IMG/VR virus record: IMGVR_UViG_3300036832_001445
Location: 1-23,469 of that record
Direction: 5' to 3' (one strand)
Length of the DNA: 23,469 nt
From: a virus
The position numbers were made by a program, and so were the translations under genes. This document shows positions 14,089 to 22,114 of this stretch, in pieces (position 1 is the first letter of the stretch; each line of letters opens with the position of its first letter). The notes under the pieces were generated by a model, which had not been told where the DNA came from, made no database searches, and worked only from the letters and a program-made list of their open reading frames with translations.

Positions 14089-14676
14089 CTACGTCACCCA
14101 GATCAAGCGATACGGCGCGATGCATTCCTCGTAGCCCATCGGCACCATTTCCATGTGTCGCGCTTCCGATGCGAGGTCGCGGCCCATCGTCGCGAAATGC
14201 GCCGTGAGCAGTCCGACCGCTTGCACGAGCAACGGCGCTTCCGCTTTCAGGTCCGCCGCGGTCGGCCAGCCCGCGACGACGACCCACGTGCCGGCACTCG
14301 GCATCGCGAACTGAATCGCGCGCGTCGAGGCGTTCGCCTTGAACGTGATCACTTCACCCGTCGGCGCCGTGATCTGCTGCACCGGCCACGCTTGCCACGG
14401 CAGCGGGACGTACGCCAACGGGTCGATGCTGTCGGCATAGGTGACGTGGCGCGTCTGCGTGAGCAGCGCCAGCCCGGTATCCTGTTCGACCTGGCTGCGA
14501 GCGGCGGCGATGAAATCGTCCATCAGCGCATCGCGCGGATCGCCCGCGGGCCAGTTCAGCCCCGCGCGCAGCTTGCCTTCATCGAGCGTGATCGGTTCCT
14601 CGGTCGGCGCGACCACGAGGACCGAGGACACGATGAGCGGCTGTTGCCACGGTGCAGTGACGAACGGAATCGTCAT
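14089..14676 (-). CDS. Head-tail connector/adaptor (HK97 gp6-like)
   Basis: 195 residues. The motif EPITLDEGKLRAGL followed by DALMDDFIAAARSQVEQDTG and a helix-to-strand region, then PLPWQAWPVQQI and a long Ala/Leu helix (LVQAVGLLTAHF), is typical of gp6-like connectors that bind under the portal. The gene follows the small Cys protein with an ATGA overlap. Confidence 0.88.
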   Translation of the reverse strand: MTIPFVTAPWQQPLIVSSVLVVAPTEEPITLDEGKLRAGLNWPAGDPRDALMDDFIAAARSQVEQDTGLALLTQTRHVTYADSIDPLAYVPLPWQAWPVQQITAPTGEVITFKANASTRAIQFAMPSAGTWVVVAGWPTAADLKAEAPLLVQAVGLLTAHFATMGRDLASEARHMEMVPMGYEECIAPYRLIWVT

Positions 14677-14942
14677 GCGCGCCTCCGACGTTTGTAGGTC
14701 GCCGTCGTGACCTCGCCCGGTTGCAACGTGACGACGCGGTCGGGCGGCGGCGGACTGACCGCCGGCCGACTGGCCGCGAGTTGCTCATCGCGCATCGGCA
14801 GTTGATTGATGACGATCCGTTTGTTCGTCGCGTTCGGCGTCCCGTCGTAGTCGGCCGACGTGCACGTCGTATGCGGTGCGTCGTCCACGGGACACCGCCG
14901 CGGCGTCGGCCAGAAGATCGGCGACGGCGTGCCCCACCACAT
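14673..14942 (-). CDS. Small Cys/His-containing hypothetical protein
   Basis: 89 residues. Start at the ATG overlapping the preceding stop (TAATG); the longer frame runs into its neighbour. It begins MWWGTPSPIFWPTPRRCPVD, with CPVDDAPHTTC resembling a short metal-binding knot, then a central strand (KRIVINQLPM), a Pro-rich linker and a basic end (YKRRRRA). I have seen comparable CP(V)xxxPHTTC proteins in this genome slot. Function unknown. Confidence 0.6.
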   Translation of the reverse strand: MWWGTPSPIFWPTPRRCPVDDAPHTTCTSADYDGTPNATNKRIVINQLPMRDEQLAASRPAVSPPPPDRVVTLQPGEVTTATYKRRRRA

Positions 14943-15280
14943 TACGCGGCCCTCCCCGACTGCCACGCGGCGCCCTGCCAGTTCGCTTCGCTGCCGTCAC
15001 CGAGCACGACGTACTGCCCGGTCGTCCACGCCGTCGCGGGCGCGGCGGTGATCGTGTCCATCGCCGTGAACACGTCCGGCGCTTCGGCGTTCGCAGGGGT
15101 CCACGTACCCGGTGTGCCCGCGGTCGCGCCCGTCGCATTGGGACCGTTGTTGCTCCAGCCGGGAATGTTCGTGTCGATGGGAACCGGCGGCGGCTCCGTC
15201 GACGAGATGCCCTCATCCGCGGGGCTGTTGCTCCAGCCCGGCGGCGGTGCGGCGGCTTGCGCGGTGACTTCTTCGTCCAT
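14942..15280 (-). CDS. Head decoration/fibre candidate with carbohydrate-binding-like end
   Basis: Start at ATG 15280 rather than 15319, as GGAG at 15287-15290 sits 7 bases upstream. The 112-residue protein has a Pro-rich disordered first half with two GWSN motifs (15-18, 41-44), then GTWTPANAEAPDVFTAMDTI and TAWTTGQYVVLGDGSEANW, ending WQGAAWQSG. The tail resembles CBM5/12-like carbohydrate-binding modules (W, GxY...GD..W...W). Coded right after the capsid gene, it is a plausible surface decoration. Alternatively it is a scaffold accessory; no proof either way. Confidence 0.6.
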   Translation of the reverse strand: MDEEVTAQAAAPPPGWSNSPADEGISSTEPPPVPIDTNIPGWSNNGPNATGATAGTPGTWTPANAEAPDVFTAMDTITAAPATAWTTGQYVVLGDGSEANWQGAAWQSGRAA

Positions 15281-15293
15281 CGGTGACTCCAGT

Positions 15294-15326
15294 TCGCACG
15301 GTGCGCCGTCGTGACGCACCGTGCGA
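15294..15326 (-). terminator. Perfect 12-bp stem hairpin behind the capsid gene
   Basis: TCGCACGGTGCG (15294-15305) and its reverse complement (15315-15326) enclose a 9-base loop. It lies between the capsid stop and the next ribosome site in a 57-base gap, the largest between structural genes here. No U-tract follows, so it may be an attenuator, an mRNA end-protector or a weak terminator lowering downstream expression relative to the capsid. Structure is certain; effect is inferred. Confidence 0.6.
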
Positions 15327-15337
15327 GAGATCGCGGT

Positions 15338-16627
15338 TTAGATCAGCCCCGTGACTTTGCCGAAGGCGCCAGGACGGTAGACGGCGAGCGCGAGCCGTTC
15401 CTCCGCGCGGATCGCGACCAAGTTTCGGACGAAATAATCTTGGTGGCTGTTGCTCGCTTCGACCCGGATGCCGCCCTTGCGGAACACCTGCGACATGGTG
15501 CCGAACGCGCCGACCAGCGCGGTGTTGGCGACGATGGACGGCGTGACGGCGACGGGCGTGCCCCACACCGATGCGGTCGGCAGCGACGCGAACGGTCCGC
15601 CGCCGAGGTACTCGCCCGTGGTGGTCTTCGCCGTGGCAATCGTGAACCAGTTCGCCGGGTTCAGCACGACGCCATCGGGATAGACGAACGCCGTCGTCGC
15701 AATCGCGGTGATCTGTCGGAGAATCGCATCGACGTTGGTTTCCGGTGGAGTCGCCGCACCGTTGCGCACGACCGGCGCCGCGAGGCCCACGCGATTCATC
15801 ACGCCCATGAGATTCGGCGGCGTGCCGTTGCCGTTGAGCAACTGATCTTCTTCGGCAAGCTGCACGCCGAGGATCAATCGCGCATCGATGTACGACTGGA
15901 TCGCGGGCACGTCTTCGAGCATTTCCTCGGTGACCGGCAACCAATGCGCGATCTTCGAGACGGGGTCGGTGTGCTGATCGAACGTCAGCGCCGACTCCGG
16001 TTTTGCGCTGCCTTCCGCGACAGTCGCCGCCGCATTCGTGAACGCGGTTTCAATCATGTAGATGATCGCGTTCGAGGTCGCGGTGCCCGACGCCATCAGG
16101 TCCGCGACCATGAGGCGCTTGAACAGAATCGACTGAATCCCCGGCATGTACTGCGGCACGATGAGTTTGCCGCCGACAGCGGGATCTTCCGTGAGCGTCG
16201 TTGCGCGCATCGGCCCCATGCACTCGACGGCGGGCGACGCCCATGCCGAGGGCCGACGGTGCAGGCCGCTGCGGAAAAACTGCTGCACGTTGGCGTCGGA
16301 CACGAACTGCTGCCCGATGGAGCGTCGGTCGATAGGTGCGAGCGGCGCCCCGCCATTCGCCTGGATGCCGCCGGTCAACGCGTTCACGCGCGCGCGAAGT
16401 TCCGCGTCGCCGCGCATCCCATCGAGCTTGGCCTTGATGGCCGCACCTTCCGCGAGGACGGTATCGATCTGCTGTTTTTCCTCGGCGGTCATCGGACGGC
16501 CGGTCGTGGTGCTGCCGTCCGCGTTGGTGACGGTGGCGGCGTCGCACGTGTGCGCGATGTCGTTGATCAGCGCCGTCGCTTTTGCCGCGACCGCGGCGAG
16601 ATCACTTTCGAGTTGGGCGATTTTCAT
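15338..16627 (-). CDS. Major capsid protein, HK97 fold with delta domain
   Basis: 429 residues; start overlaps the protease stop (ATGA). Residues 1-85 form an acidic/Ala coiled coil (an HK97-type delta domain acting as internal scaffold), with TAEEKQQIDTVLAEG the clearest part. From about 100 the mature subunit follows: GGKLIVPQYMPGI, the E-loop region with AAATVAEGSAKPES, SKIAHWLPVTEEMLEDVPAIQS, VVLNPANWFTIATAK, GTPVAVTPSI and EERLALAVYRPGAFGKVTGL. No separate scaffolding gene is present, consistent with the delta domain. The prohead protease next door would remove this region during maturation; the cut site is not visible. Confidence 0.95.
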   Translation of the reverse strand: MKIAQLESDLAAVAAKATALINDIAHTCDAATVTNADGSTTTGRPMTAEEKQQIDTVLAEGAAIKAKLDGMRGDAELRARVNALTGGIQANGGAPLAPIDRRSIGQQFVSDANVQQFFRSGLHRRPSAWASPAVECMGPMRATTLTEDPAVGGKLIVPQYMPGIQSILFKRLMVADLMASGTATSNAIIYMIETAFTNAAATVAEGSAKPESALTFDQHTDPVSKIAHWLPVTEEMLEDVPAIQSYIDARLILGVQLAEEDQLLNGNGTPPNLMGVMNRVGLAAPVVRNGAATPPETNVDAILRQITAIATTAFVYPDGVVLNPANWFTIATAKTTTGEYLGGGPFASLPTASVWGTPVAVTPSIVANTALVGAFGTMSQVFRKGGIRVEASNSHQDYFVRNLVAIRAEERLALAVYRPGAFGKVTGLI

Positions 16628-17640
16628 TTCAGTTGTTCCAGTTGCAGCACGAGCGCTCGCCGCTCGTACTCGATTAGGGCCGGGTCGCGCGCGACGTGTG
16701 CATCGTTGGATCGCGAGTCCGTGTGCACAGGTGGAGCGTCGACCGCAGCGCGCGTCCCGACGACCGGCATCGGCATCGGTGCCGGTGTCGTCGGTTGCAT
16801 GACCCGCGCGAGCGTTTCCTGACTGGTGGCGATGCGATCAATCAATCGGGCATCGAGCGCGTGTTCTGCACTGAGCGTGCGGCCCTGGCCGTAGCCGTCG
16901 CGCACGTCAACCGCGCGCACGCCGCGGCCCTTGGCGACATCGCCGACGAAGCGGCCGTACGAGCCGTCCACGAGCCCCTGCACGTGCGCCATCGCGTCGA
17001 GAGACAGCGGGCCGCCGTCGGCGCCTTCCGCTTTGTATTTGCCCGCGGACACGACCGAGCGTTTCACGCCCATCTGCGCAAGCGCTTCGCTGATGTCGTT
17101 ATGAATCGTGTAGACGCCAATCGACCCCACGAGCGCCGACGGCGAGGCCACAATCTCGGTCGCGCCGCTCATCGCCCAATACGCCGCGGATGCCATCAGG
17201 TGATTGGCGTGCGCGATCACCGGCTTGATGCTGCGCGCCCGCAGGACCTCGCGCGCGAATTCCGACGCGCCCGCGACGTTGCCGCCGGGACTATCGACAT
17301 CGAACAGGATCGTTCGGACGTTCGGATCGGCGACCGCCGACTGGAGCTGCTCCGTCAGTGCGTCAAACGTCGTCCCGCCCGACGCTTGGGTGAACATGTT
17401 CATCCGCGGCGCGATGACGCCGTGGATCGGAATCACCGCGAGGGCTTTGTCCGTTGCGGTCGGCGCTTGTCGCGAGGCCCGCGCGTCGAGCGCCTCGATG
17501 ATGGCGCCATCGTCGGGCTCCAGTCCCGCGAGCCGCTGCGCCAGGATGTCGGCGATCAGCGCCCGCATCGGCGGCGTGATCGCCCACGGATGTTCGAGCG
17601 CGAAGGCGACGAGATGCGCGTAGTTACGCGGCGTCGGCAT
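16624..17640 (-). CDS. Prohead protease, S49 (SppA-like)
   Basis: 338 residues. The S49 core: LAVIPIHGVI (67-76), FDVDSPGGNV (113-122), the nucleophile Ser151 in LMASAAYW, GSIGVYTIH, and Lys203 in SAGKYKAEG. The 52-residue gap from Ser to Lys equals that of bacterial SppA (Ser147/Lys199 of Bacillus), so the Ser-Lys dyad is well placed. Residues about 275-338 form a Pro-rich linker and a terminal helix that may act as scaffold or anchor. It cleaves the capsid delta domain. It overlaps the portal by 17 bases. Confidence 0.93.
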   Translation of the reverse strand: MPTPRNYAHLVAFALEHPWAITPPMRALIADILAQRLAGLEPDDGAIIEALDARASRQAPTATDKALAVIPIHGVIAPRMNMFTQASGGTTFDALTEQLQSAVADPNVRTILFDVDSPGGNVAGASEFAREVLRARSIKPVIAHANHLMASAAYWAMSGATEIVASPSALVGSIGVYTIHNDISEALAQMGVKRSVVSAGKYKAEGADGGPLSLDAMAHVQGLVDGSYGRFVGDVAKGRGVRAVDVRDGYGQGRTLSAEHALDARLIDRIATSQETLARVMQPTTPAPMPMPVVGTRAAVDAPPVHTDSRSNDAHVARDPALIEYERRALVLQLEQLK

Positions 17641-18961
17641 CGGAGTCCTCCACAGGCGGTACCAGCGAGAGCGGCGCGGGCGCGTCCGTCGCCGCCGGCC
17701 CCGCCGCCGCCTCCGCGGTCGCGATGTTCGCGTCCACGGCGTTCGCCGGGCCGCCCTGTTGCGCCGCCAATTGATCGGCGGTCGGATCGTCAGTGATGCG
17801 CGGGAGGTTCAGCCGCGCGCGCGCTTCGTTCGCCGTCATGAACGCGCGACGGACCGCCACTGCGAGCGACGAAGTCTGCTCCTCAAAATTGCCCTTCAGC
17901 TTTTCGGCGATGTTGAACTCGCAGTAAATGTCGTCGCTCGCCTTCACCTCGGGCAGCAGCCACAGTTGAACCGCCAGCTCGATCATCGTGAGCCACGGCC
18001 CGAGCGTGTCCGCGTACAACTGCTTGTGCTGTTCCTTGATGTTCGAGAACGTCGCGTGTTCGAGGTCGCCGACGAACGGCGGCGGGATGTGATAGGCCGC
18101 GGCACACTCGGTGCGCGAGAGCTTGCGCGCCTGGATGTACTCCGAGTCGCGGAAGGTCTGCCCGTTCGGCACGTAGTGCATCCCGTCTTCGAGCACCGCG
18201 ACCGTGCCCGAGCCGTGGGCACCGGCGTGCCGCGCTTGAAACTGCTCGCGCCACGATTGCTTCTGGGCGGGCGTCCACCGCGGCGCGTCCTTCGGCCGTT
18301 CGATCACGCCGCCGACCTGCGCGGAATTCAGCCAGAAGTTTTCGCGGTGATCCGCCGCGGCGTTTTCCTCGGCGAGCATTCGCGCGAGCGTCACCAGTGG
18401 CGACAAGCCCATGACCTCGTTGAGCGGGTTGTAGCCGTTGAAGTAGACGATCTCGGTCAGGTCAACGAGCTGCGGTTCCGCCCCGCGCGGCGTGAAGATG
18501 TAGTGGTCAGGCAGCAGACCGCCGACCACGATCATTTCGTGCGGCGGCAGTCGCACGAGCCCGATGCGATCCGGCAACCGGACCTTCATCCAGTACGCGT
18601 TGAAATAGACGGCGAGATCCGCCACGAGACTCTCGATCAGGCGGTAGCGCGTCGTCGCGTAGTTCGGATGCTCGATCCAATCGACAATCGGGAGGTCGGC
18701 GGCGGTGAGCCGCACGCGGTCGGTGTCGGAGATGCGGCGATACCAATGCAGCCCGCAATCCGCGATGCCGCGCGCGAGGAAATCCACACACGTGCGGATG
18801 TTGGGTTGCAGCGCGTAGACCTGGGAGAACGCCCACGCATTGCCGCCCGCGCCGTACCACGCCGACCACGAGGACCCGATGGGATTTCGAAACGCGTCGT
18901 AACTGTGATCGGGTGACGACGCCAGCGTGCGCAGTTTCCCGCCGGACACCACCGTCGCCAT
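17624..18961 (-). CDS. Portal protein, HK97 type
   Basis: 445 residues. Features of the family: YALQPNIRTCVDFLARGIAD, the LPPHEM region, TEIVYFNGYNPLNEVMGLSP, AENAAADHRENFW-like helices, DSEYIQARKLSRTECAAAYH followed by IPPPFVG, and FSNIKEQHKQLYADTLGPWL. The C-terminal tail is Ala/Pro-rich and acidic. As a dodecamer it forms the DNA channel at the capsid vertex and docks the terminase. Confidence 0.93.
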   Translation of the reverse strand: MATVVSGGKLRTLASSPDHSYDAFRNPIGSSWSAWYGAGGNAWAFSQVYALQPNIRTCVDFLARGIADCGLHWYRRISDTDRVRLTAADLPIVDWIEHPNYATTRYRLIESLVADLAVYFNAYWMKVRLPDRIGLVRLPPHEMIVVGGLLPDHYIFTPRGAEPQLVDLTEIVYFNGYNPLNEVMGLSPLVTLARMLAEENAAADHRENFWLNSAQVGGVIERPKDAPRWTPAQKQSWREQFQARHAGAHGSGTVAVLEDGMHYVPNGQTFRDSEYIQARKLSRTECAAAYHIPPPFVGDLEHATFSNIKEQHKQLYADTLGPWLTMIELAVQLWLLPEVKASDDIYCEFNIAEKLKGNFEEQTSSLAVAVRRAFMTANEARARLNLPRITDDPTADQLAAQQGGPANAVDANIATAEAAAGPAATDAPAPLSLVPPVEDSDADAA

Positions 18962-19185
18962 TAGTCGATCACCTGCACGAACGCGACGTTGCTGCGATGC
19001 ACGAGCACATCGCCGTCGGCGGGCTCAGGATTCAGACCGGGCTTCAACACATCCGCCTTCTTCAGCAGCAACCACGCGCCACGCGACTGCCAGAGCACGC
19101 CGCGAAGCGCCGTGTCACGTTCCGCAATCAGATGAACAACAACCGATCGATGGAGGAAAGGCGGACGCCACCACAGCCAGGACAC
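18961..19185 (-). CDS. Small beta-barrel (Sm/SH3-like) phage protein
   Basis: 74 residues from GTG; an in-frame stop just upstream rules out a longer form. Strands occur at SVVVHLIAE, ALRGVLWQSRGAWLLLKKADV and a closing DVLVHRSNVAFVQVI, a pattern like an Sm/LSm fold (VxVxL...GxLxxxxxxxxLxxA...xVxVxRxxVxxIQV). Proteins of this type and slot (between terminase and portal) recur in siphoviruses; function unknown. It overlaps the portal start (TAATG). Confidence 0.7.
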   Translation of the reverse strand: MSWLWWRPPFLHRSVVVHLIAERDTALRGVLWQSRGAWLLLKKADVLKPGLNPEPADGDVLVHRSNVAFVQVID

Positions 19186-19234
19186 CGCGAGCCAGTGTCA
19201 GGCCGACGGCTCGCGCGCGGATTTTCTGTTGGGT

Positions 19235-19423
19235 TTATTCGTCGCGGTCGTCGGCAAGCTCGCGCCGCAAGCCACGGCGCAAGAGTTCTGGCACGCTCAC
19301 GCCGGTCCGCTGGGATCGGTCGTAGGCGCGGTCATAGTCGGAGGACGGCACCAACACTTGCACGGTCGCGGGTTGGTCACCGGGCGTGAGAGGCGGGCGG
19401 CCTCGGCCACGCGGTTCGCTCAT
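19235..19423 (-). CDS. Ribbon-helix-helix DNA-binding protein with AT-hook-like N-terminus
   Basis: 62 residues from ATG 19423; ATG 19438, five codons upstream, is an alternative. The start MSEPRGRGRPPLTPG contains the AT-hook core RGRP; then TVQVLVPSSDYDRAY is the ribbon and RTGVSVPELLRRGLRREL the two helices of a CopG/Arc-type RHH. The protein ends acidic (ADDRDE). Between terminase and the small beta protein, it may repress late transcription or bind the packaging region. This is inferred. No clear ribosome site was seen. Confidence 0.7.
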   Translation of the reverse strand: MSEPRGRGRPPLTPGDQPATVQVLVPSSDYDRAYDRSQRTGVSVPELLRRGLRRELADDRDE

Positions 19424-19461
19424 TTGGTCGGTGACCATTTGAACACGGAACCGCTTGACTT

Positions 19462-21141
19462 CTACGCAACAATCAACACGGGATCTTCGGCGGGCTCGGG
19501 CTCGGTCGTGCGGATCGCGAGGTTCCACGCGATTGCGAGCGCCACAATCGGATCGATGCGCCCGCGGCTGCGCTTTTTGACAGGGTAGATGTTGTCCTTC
19601 CCGTCGCGCTGCACCACCACATTGCCCGCGCACCAGAGCATCAACGGATCGCCTTCGGTGTCCATCTCGCCGGCCAGCACCGCCGCTTCGAGGGCGAGAC
19701 AGCCGCTCGACATGCCCGCGTAGGTTTGCGACACCTCGAGGATCTGATCGGTGTCGAAGCCGTCATCCCGGGTCAGTTGCGTGATCAACTGGTCGGCGTG
19801 CCACGGATCGAACCCCACCCGCAGGATCGTGGCCTCGTCGCGCAGCGCGGCCAGGGCGTCACGGATGACTTGGTGATCCACGCGCGTGCCCGGCACCGCG
19901 ATCAGGTACTTGGCCTCGGCCCATTCGACGTACTGCGCGCGGTCGCGGCGGGCGCGCTCCTGCAACGTGTCGGCGGGCGTCCACACCCATCGCCGCGCAT
20001 ACCAGCGCGGCCGGGTCGGCGTCGGCGGAAACAACGCGAGCATCGCGGTCAGGTCCAGCTTCGCCGCGAGGTCGATGCCGACGTAGCACTCGGCGCCGCG
20101 CAACAGGTCGGGCGCCCACGTTGTCTGTCCTTGGCGCCACCCGTCAGTCGAGAGCCACGGCTGTAAGGTGTTGACCCACAAGTTCAAATGCTTCTGTTTG
20201 TAGGCCGCGGCGGCGCCGGTGATGCCGAGCGCTTTGGTGACCTTCTGGCGAAGGTCGTCCGGGTTCACCGACACGCCGTAGTTCGGATTTGCTTTGCGCG
20301 CCGTCGTGTCGAGCGTCCAGTCATCTTCCGGGTCGGCGTGCGCGATGAACGCGAAATAGGTTTCATCGACCCGCGTCCGGTCGAGGATCTCGCACGCATA
20401 GATATGCTCGCGACCGCATGGTGATGCAAGGTCATCCCCGGCGGTCGTGATCTTGAAGATCACCGGCTGTCGCCGCGCGCTCGTTGACGTTTCGAGCACG
20501 TCGATGGTCCCGCGGGTTTTGTACTTGTGGATTTCGTCGAGGCTGATGAAATGCGCGTTCAATCCGTCGAGCGAGTCTTCGTCAGCGCCGAGCGGTTCGA
20601 GCTTCGACGCGCTGACCTCCTGATAGAGATTCGATTTCAGGACCGCGATCCGTGTCTTCAAGCCGCTCGAAATCACAAGCTGCTTCGCGTCACCGAAGAC
20701 GATGCGGGCCTGATCCTTTTTCGTGGCGGCGCAGTAGCCCTCCGCGCCGGGCTCGCCGTCGAAAAAGGTCACGTAGACGGCGACCACGGCATCTTCGAGC
20801 GACTTGCCGTTTTTGCGCGGTAGCTCGTTGTACGCATGGCGGAAGCGCCGGTACTCCGTCTCGCAATGCACCCACCCGAACAGCGAGCCCAACCGGAACA
20901 CCTGATACGGTTCCCAGCGGATGAACTGCCCCGCCCACTCACCGCGGTAGTGTTTCAGTTGTTCGCCGAAGCGCAGGAACCGATTCGCCCGTTCCACGTC
21001 GAAGCGGTACGGAAACGCCGGCGTCGCTTCGCGACTGCGGTCGTGTTCGTGTCGCTCACACGCGAGCTTGTGATATTTGCCAGCCGGGACCCGCCCGCGC
21101 AGGACCGTGCGAGCGTAGTGATCGATCTCGTGACGCGCCAA
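19462..21141 (-). CDS. terL: Terminase large subunit, HK97 (Terminase_1) type
   Basis: 559 residues. ATPase: a deviant Walker A LPRKNGKS (107-114), Walker B FISLDE (198-203, D202/E203) and the coupling motif TTAGDD (232-237). Nuclease: D357 in GIDLAAKLD, D445 in GFDPWHAD, D530 in GRIDPIVALAIAW. Start is TTG 21141, supported by GGGGAGG at 21146-21152, since no ATG lies in a sensible place. The protein packages genome DNA into proheads. The absence of a portal-distal extra domain and the family fit suggest a cos (HK97-like) packaging strategy, but this cannot be read from the protein alone. Confidence 0.95.
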   Translation of the reverse strand: MARHEIDHYARTVLRGRVPAGKYHKLACERHEHDRSREATPAFPYRFDVERANRFLRFGEQLKHYRGEWAGQFIRWEPYQVFRLGSLFGWVHCETEYRRFRHAYNELPRKNGKSLEDAVVAVYVTFFDGEPGAEGYCAATKKDQARIVFGDAKQLVISSGLKTRIAVLKSNLYQEVSASKLEPLGADEDSLDGLNAHFISLDEIHKYKTRGTIDVLETSTSARRQPVIFKITTAGDDLASPCGREHIYACEILDRTRVDETYFAFIAHADPEDDWTLDTTARKANPNYGVSVNPDDLRQKVTKALGITGAAAAYKQKHLNLWVNTLQPWLSTDGWRQGQTTWAPDLLRGAECYVGIDLAAKLDLTAMLALFPPTPTRPRWYARRWVWTPADTLQERARRDRAQYVEWAEAKYLIAVPGTRVDHQVIRDALAALRDEATILRVGFDPWHADQLITQLTRDDGFDTDQILEVSQTYAGMSSGCLALEAAVLAGEMDTEGDPLMLWCAGNVVVQRDGKDNIYPVKKRSRGRIDPIVALAIAWNLAIRTTEPEPAEDPVLIVA

Positions 21142-21145
21142 CGCG

Positions 21146-21152
21146 CCTCCCC
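21146..21152 (-). promoter_or_regulatory. Ribosome site deciding the TTG start of terL
   Basis: GGGGAGG lies 4 bases before TTG 21141 on the minus strand, in the 12-base gap between the terminase genes. It is the only strong site there, so TTG is accepted as the start. Confidence 0.6.
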
Positions 21153-21153
21153 A

Positions 21154-21681
21154 CTACTTCTCGGTTGCGCCTCGACTCCGGATTAACTGTGGACGGGTCG
21201 GCGCCACCGCGGGCGCTTGATCGAATTCGGTGAACGGATCGGCGTCGGGCTGCGCGGCGGCGACCACACGCGTGCGACTCGACGGCGTGAGCCCGAGTTC
21301 CGGCCACAGCTTCGTGCAGCCCGACAGCGCTTTGGTCGCAATCGACAGGTACGGATTCGGAATCGGGTACCCGTTCGGCGTTTGAATGACCATGCCCGAG
21401 GTTCGCACGCGTTCGCTCGCGTCGAGGTACCGCGCCCATTCGAGGCAGAGGGCCAACAGCGCCGCGCGGTCGGCGTCGGTGATCTGCCGCGCCCGGTGCA
21501 GCATCGGCGCCAACCGCTGCCACTCCTGCAGCGCAGTCGGTACCTCCGCGAGCTCGCGCGGCGGGATCACCCATGTGTCGTCGGTGCTCGGCGGGCGCGG
21601 CTCGGCCTCGTTGAGCGGGCGCTTGCCTGGGTTGCCTTCGAGCCGCCGCCGCCACGACGGGATCGGTTTGCGTCCGTTCAT
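21154..21681 (-). CDS. terS: Terminase small subunit, P27 family
   Basis: 175 residues from ATG 21681. MNGRKPIPSWRRRLEGNPGK followed by RPLNEAEPRPP is the signature opening of P27-type TerS; then PRELAEVPTALQEWQRLAP, the helical core DRAALLALCLEWARYLDASE, and NPYLSIATKALSGCTKLWPE with a C-terminal oligomer/TerL tail. It recognises the packaging site. Two bases separate it from the gene before it (TAG-GA-ATG). The first 18 bases nearly equal those of that gene. Confidence 0.9.
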   Translation of the reverse strand: MNGRKPIPSWRRRLEGNPGKRPLNEAEPRPPSTDDTWVIPPRELAEVPTALQEWQRLAPMLHRARQITDADRAALLALCLEWARYLDASERVRTSGMVIQTPNGYPIPNPYLSIATKALSGCTKLWPELGLTPSSRTRVVAAAQPDADPFTEFDQAPAVAPTRPQLIRSRGATEK

Positions 21682-21683
21682 TC

Positions 21684-21935
21684 CTAACCTTGCGGGTTCG
21701 GCGTAAGCGCCATGAGTTCGTCGGCCTCGACGACGTGGATCAGGCGCATCGGCCGATTGAGTGTGTTCGCGATCTCTTGCATCTGCTGGAGAACCCAAGG
21801 CGATTCGGCCAACCGCCGCCGCGCAAAGACCGCGTTCATCGGCCCGAGCGGTGTCATCACCATCTTCATGCCGTAGTCGCCGGTCTCGTCTTCACCCACC
21901 CACGCGTACAGGTCCACCGGTTTGCGCCCGTTCAT
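21684..21935 (-). CDS. Small phage protein with WVGEDETG motif
   Basis: 83 residues. Opens MNGRKPVDLYAWVGEDETG, then GMKMVMTPLGPMNAVFARRR and a helical middle, ending LIHVVEADELMALTPNPQG. The start WVGED(E)xG and a final strand-helix are familiar from small phage proteins before terminase genes; function unknown. Start overlaps the upstream stop (ATGA). Its first 18 bases differ by only one base from those of terS. Confidence 0.7.
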   Translation of the reverse strand: MNGRKPVDLYAWVGEDETGDYGMKMVMTPLGPMNAVFARRRLAESPWVLQQMQEIANTLNRPMRLIHVVEADELMALTPNPQG

Positions 21936-22114
21936 CGGTTGATCAATCCACAGAGGATGCCGAGGTGCAAGTACATGATCTGCCGCGGCGTGCGATCGGC
22001 CCGATCAGCGTCGTGGTAGTACTCCCACATCAGTCTCGCGATGAAGACCGGATCGGCCCCGCCTTCCGCCGCGGCGGCAATCGCGTCGGAAAGCTTTTGA
22101 TCCTCGGCCGTCAC
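21932..22114 (-). CDS. Small hypothetical protein, 60 aa
   Basis: GTG start overlapping the DUF5131 stop as GTGA; the longer frame is an antisense-like shadow. Helical throughout: DQKLSDAIAAAAEGGADPVF, IARLMWEYYHDADRADR, RQIMYLHLGILCGLI. No family recognised. Both overlaps indicate translational coupling with its neighbours. Confidence 0.6.
   Translation of the reverse strand: MTAEDQKLSDAIAAAAEGGADPVFIARLMWEYYHDADRADRTPRQIMYLHLGILCGLINR

Noticed and set aside
15311-16822. A 503-residue open frame on the plus strand opposite the capsid and protease genes
   Set aside because: Arg-rich low-quality composition; the minus strand encodes clear capsid and protease sequences with all motifs.
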